A stretch of 9,005 bases of DNA from CAZAPZ01 sp964487285 (lineage in GTDB: Bacteria > Campylobacterota_A > Desulfurellia > JAADFJ01), in assembly GCA_964487285.1 (NCBI GenBank), contig CAZAPZ010000066.1, forward strand, positions 1 to 9,005. Direction: 5' to 3'. The stretch's first letter is position 1. Each line of letters opens with the position of its first letter. Shown one piece after another: positions 7,007 to 9,005 of this stretch. Position numbers and translations under genes: made by a program. The notes under the pieces are model-generated. The model did not search any database and was not told the DNA's origin. It saw nothing but the letters and a program-made list of their open reading frames with translations.

Positions 7007-7345
7007 ATGAAAAAGATAGAAGCTATTATAAAACCGTTTAGGCTGGATGAGGTTAAAGACGGACTAAGAGGGTTGGGTGTTAGCGGAATGACAATTTCTG
7101 AAGTAAAGGGCTATGGTCGCCAGAAGGGTCATACTGAAATTTACAGAGGAGCTGAGTATTCAATTGATTTCATTCCGAAAGTAAAATTAGAGGTTGTTAT
7201 AAGAGATGAAGATGTTGATAAAATTGTAGAATCAATATTGGAAAATGCACAGACAGGAAAGATAGGTGATGGCAAAATATTTATTACTCCTATTGAAACA
7301 GCTATAAGAATACGTACAAAAGAAACCGGAAACGAAGCGGTATAG
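7007..7345 (+). CDS. glnB: Nitrogen regulatory protein PII
   Basis: This small trimeric signal protein senses 2-oxoglutarate, ATP/ADP and, through uridylylation, glutamine. It controls AmtB, glutamine synthetase adenylylation and nitrogen gene transcription. The 112-aa sequence has the family length, the T-loop YGRQKGHTEIYRGAEY (36-51) with uridylylation site Y51, and the C-terminal signature TGKIGDGKIF (83-92) that binds the nucleotide. K3 and D54 resemble GlnB more than GlnK, although linkage to amtB is the classical setting of glnK. The start is fixed by GGAGG at 6998-7002. glnA follows after 13 bp. An intact Y51 implies that a GlnD-like enzyme is present elsewhere in the genome. Confidence 0.96.
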   Translation: MKKIEAIIKPFRLDEVKDGLRGLGVSGMTISEVKGYGRQKGHTEIYRGAEYSIDFIPKVKLEVVIRDEDVDKIVESILENAQTGKIGDGKIFITPIETAIRIRTKETGNEAV

Positions 7346-7358
7346 AAAGGGGCGTTTT

Positions 7359-8774
7359 ATGAAAAATACGAAAGATATAATGGAGTTTGTCAAAGATAAT
7401 GAGATAAAGATCGTTGATCTGCAATTTACAGATCTATTGGGACAAGGCCAACATTTCTCTGTTCCTATTAGCGAGTTTGATGAAAAAAGTATTGAGTCAG
7501 GATTTGGGTTTGACGGCTCTTCCATTAGAGGATGGAGAGTAATAGATTCAAGTGATATGCTCGTTGTTCCTGATGTTTCAACCGCCTATATAAATCCATT
7601 TACTGAAATTGAAACACTCAATGTCACTTGCGACATAGCTGATCCAATTGACGGAGGCAGTTATGGGAGAGACTCCAGGGCGATTGCTAAAAATGCCGAA
7701 AATTATCTTATTAGTACCGGTATAGCTGATACGGCATATTTTGGACCCGAATACGAATTTTTTATCTTTGATAATATAAGTTGTGATTTTAATGACCATT
7801 CAAGTTATTACATTATAGATTCCGACGAAGGAATATGGAATAGCGGATCTGACGAAATTCCTAACCTTGGCAATAAAATAAGACATAAAGAGGGATATTT
7901 TCCGCTGCCTCCCGTTGATACTTATCAGGATCTAAGAACCGAGATGGTGCTTGCTCTACAGGATGCTGGAATAACCGTTGAGGCTCATCACCATGAAGTC
8001 GCAACTGCAGGTCAAGCTGAAATAGATATGAGGTTCCTGTCATTACTGAACATGGCGGATGCAGCTGTAAAATTTAAATATATAGTAAAAAATGTTGCAA
8101 AAAGAAATGGTAAGACGGTCACATTTATGCCTAAGCCTTTATATAACGATAACGGAACAGGTATGCATGTTCATCAAAGTCTTTGGAAAGATGGCGTTCC
8201 ACTATTTGCAGGAAGTGGTTATTCGGGTATTTCCGATATGTGCCGTTTCTATATTGGCGGCATATTAAAACATGCTAAGGCTATTACGGCATTTGCAAAT
8301 CCGATAACAAATTCATATAAGCGCCTTGTTCCTGGCTTTGAAGCTCCTATTAACCTTGCATATTCAGCTAGGAATAGATCTGCTGCCGTTAGAATTCCTA
8401 TGTATTTTAGTAATCCGAAAACAAAAAGAATTGAACTCAGATTTCCCGACCCTTCCGCAAACCCGTATCTTGTTTATTCAGCTATGTTGATGGCCGGTTT
8501 GGATGGTATAAAAAACAGAATAGATCCTGGTGAACCTATGGATCAAAATATTTATGATCTGCCTCCTGAAATGGCAAAAAATTTAAAGCATCTTCCCGGG
8601 TCATTAGATGAATCGATGAATGAGCTTGAATTAGATTATCAGTTTCTGCTGGAGGGAGATGTATTCAATGAAGACATTATCAGAACATGGATTGATTATA
8701 AAAGGACAAACGAGATACAACTGCTGAGATCCGTTCCAAATCCGGTTGAATTTAAGCTTTATTACGACGTATAA
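7359..8774 (+). CDS. glnA: Glutamine synthetase type I (beta subtype)
   Basis: This dodecameric enzyme makes glutamine from glutamate, ammonia and ATP. The 471-aa protein contains the N-terminal FGFDGSSIRGW block (49-59, D52), GPEYEFF (129-135; E131, E133), HHEVATAGQAEID (211-223; E213, E221), the ATP-site block around NGTGMHVHQS (265-274, H270), SYKRLVPGFEAP (319-330, E329), RNRSAAVRIP (338-347) and E359/R361. Together these supply both metal sites. Y399 in NIYDLPPE is the adenylylation tyrosine, and the insert around 140-175 is typical of the beta subtype, so activity is probably controlled by GlnE. The ribosome site AAAGGGG (7346-7352) lies 6 nt before the ATG. It is the last gene of the operon. 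Confidence 0.97.
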   Translation: MKNTKDIMEFVKDNEIKIVDLQFTDLLGQGQHFSVPISEFDEKSIESGFGFDGSSIRGWRVIDSSDMLVVPDVSTAYINPFTEIETLNVTCDIADPIDGGSYGRDSRAIAKNAENYLISTGIADTAYFGPEYEFFIFDNISCDFNDHSSYYIIDSDEGIWNSGSDEIPNLGNKIRHKEGYFPLPPVDTYQDLRTEMVLALQDAGITVEAHHHEVATAGQAEIDMRFLSLLNMADAAVKFKYIVKNVAKRNGKTVTFMPKPLYNDNGTGMHVHQSLWKDGVPLFAGSGYSGISDMCRFYIGGILKHAKAITAFANPITNSYKRLVPGFEAPINLAYSARNRSAAVRIPMYFSNPKTKRIELRFPDPSANPYLVYSAMLMAGLDGIKNRIDPGEPMDQNIYDLPPEMAKNLKHLPGSLDESMNELELDYQFLLEGDVFNEDIIRTWIDYKRTNEIQLLRSVPNPVEFKLYYDV

Positions 8775-8776
8775 GC

Positions 8777-8817
8777 TATAAACAGCAGCTACAATATATT
8801 AGATAAGGATGTTTATA
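8777..8817. repeat. AT-rich inverted repeat after glnA
   Basis: TATAAACA (8777-8784) and TGTTTATA (8810-8817) are perfect 8-bp inverted arms around a 25-nt loop, beginning 3 nt after the glnA stop codon. The stem has only one G-C pair and no T-run follows, so it is a weak terminator candidate at best. Confidence 0.4.
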
Positions 8818-8819
8818 TA

Positions 8820-8958
8820 GTCTGTAAATAAATAAGCATGTCTATTGCACAGAATATTGTTCCGTATTGACAGCACATGCTGGAGGTGCATACTTTTGCA
8901 TGTAACGGTTGGCGGAAGTACAGGCAGGCAAGATGACCCAAGTTGTTTATTTACAGAC
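8820..8958. mobile_element. 139-bp segment bounded by 13-bp inverted repeats (possible MITE or element remnant)
   Basis: GTCTGTAAATAAA (8820-8832) is matched exactly in inverse by 8946-8958. After one mismatch, two more bases also pair. The interior looks richer in GC than the nearby genes and contains a second inverted pair, AGCATGT (8835-8841) and ACATGCT (8875-8881). The arms resemble transposon termini in form. I see no target-site duplication in the flanks and no transposase in the segment. It could also be one end of a larger element running past the window, or simply a long-loop palindrome. Confidence 0.4.
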
Positions 8959-9005
8959 ACTCAGCTCACTTCTAAAAAATCAGCCCGTGTCTATGTTGAA
9001 GCACT

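Noticed and set aside
8836..9005. Frame open for 56 codons to the right edge (first possible start a TTG at 8845)
   Set aside because: There is no ribosome site, no ATG and no recognisable protein motif, and it crosses the inverted-repeat arm; not enough to call a gene.

Overview
The window carries seven protein-coding genes in four transcription units. It looks like an AT-rich, Gram-negative-type bacterium. Bacterial markers are a DNA polymerase III delta subunit, a beta-type glutamine synthetase keeping the adenylylation tyrosine, a PII protein with the uridylylation tyrosine, and an ammonium channel with a Sec signal peptide. I cannot place the phylum securely; Nitrospirota or Desulfobacterota are plausible guesses only.

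Layout. Positions 1-360 hold no convincing gene, only a strong 12-bp hairpin (185-216) and a short direct repeat. A serine acetyltransferase (cysE, minus strand) is divergent from a short, diverged holA (plus strand), and their candidate promoters interleave in the 70-bp gap. holA meets treT tail to tail with 3 bp between the stop codons. On the minus strand, a fused trehalose-6-phosphate synthase/phosphatase gene is followed after 34 bp by a TreT-type trehalose glycosyltransferase gene, giving a two-gene trehalose operon. A 308-bp divergent intergenic region separates it from a plus-strand nitrogen operon, amtB-glnB-glnA. Beyond glnA, a 139-bp segment bounded by 13-bp inverted repeats and somewhat richer in GC runs towards the window edge. 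It resembles a small mobile-element remnant.

How the genes work together. The nitrogen operon is a complete ammonium uptake and assimilation module: channel, PII sensor and regulator, and glutamine synthetase. The trehalose operon encodes two different chemistries for the same disaccharide: NDP-glucose + glucose-6-phosphate followed by dephosphorylation, and direct NDP-glucose + glucose. Pairing a fused synthase/phosphatase with a TreT-like GT4 enzyme is the most interesting feature here, because a comparable gene pair in the archaeon Thermoproteus tenax has been described as forming a trehalose synthase complex. No wholly new system is evident. The other points worth a second look are possible leaderless translation of the trehalose operon, the overlapping cysE/holA promoters and the inverted-repeat element after glnA.
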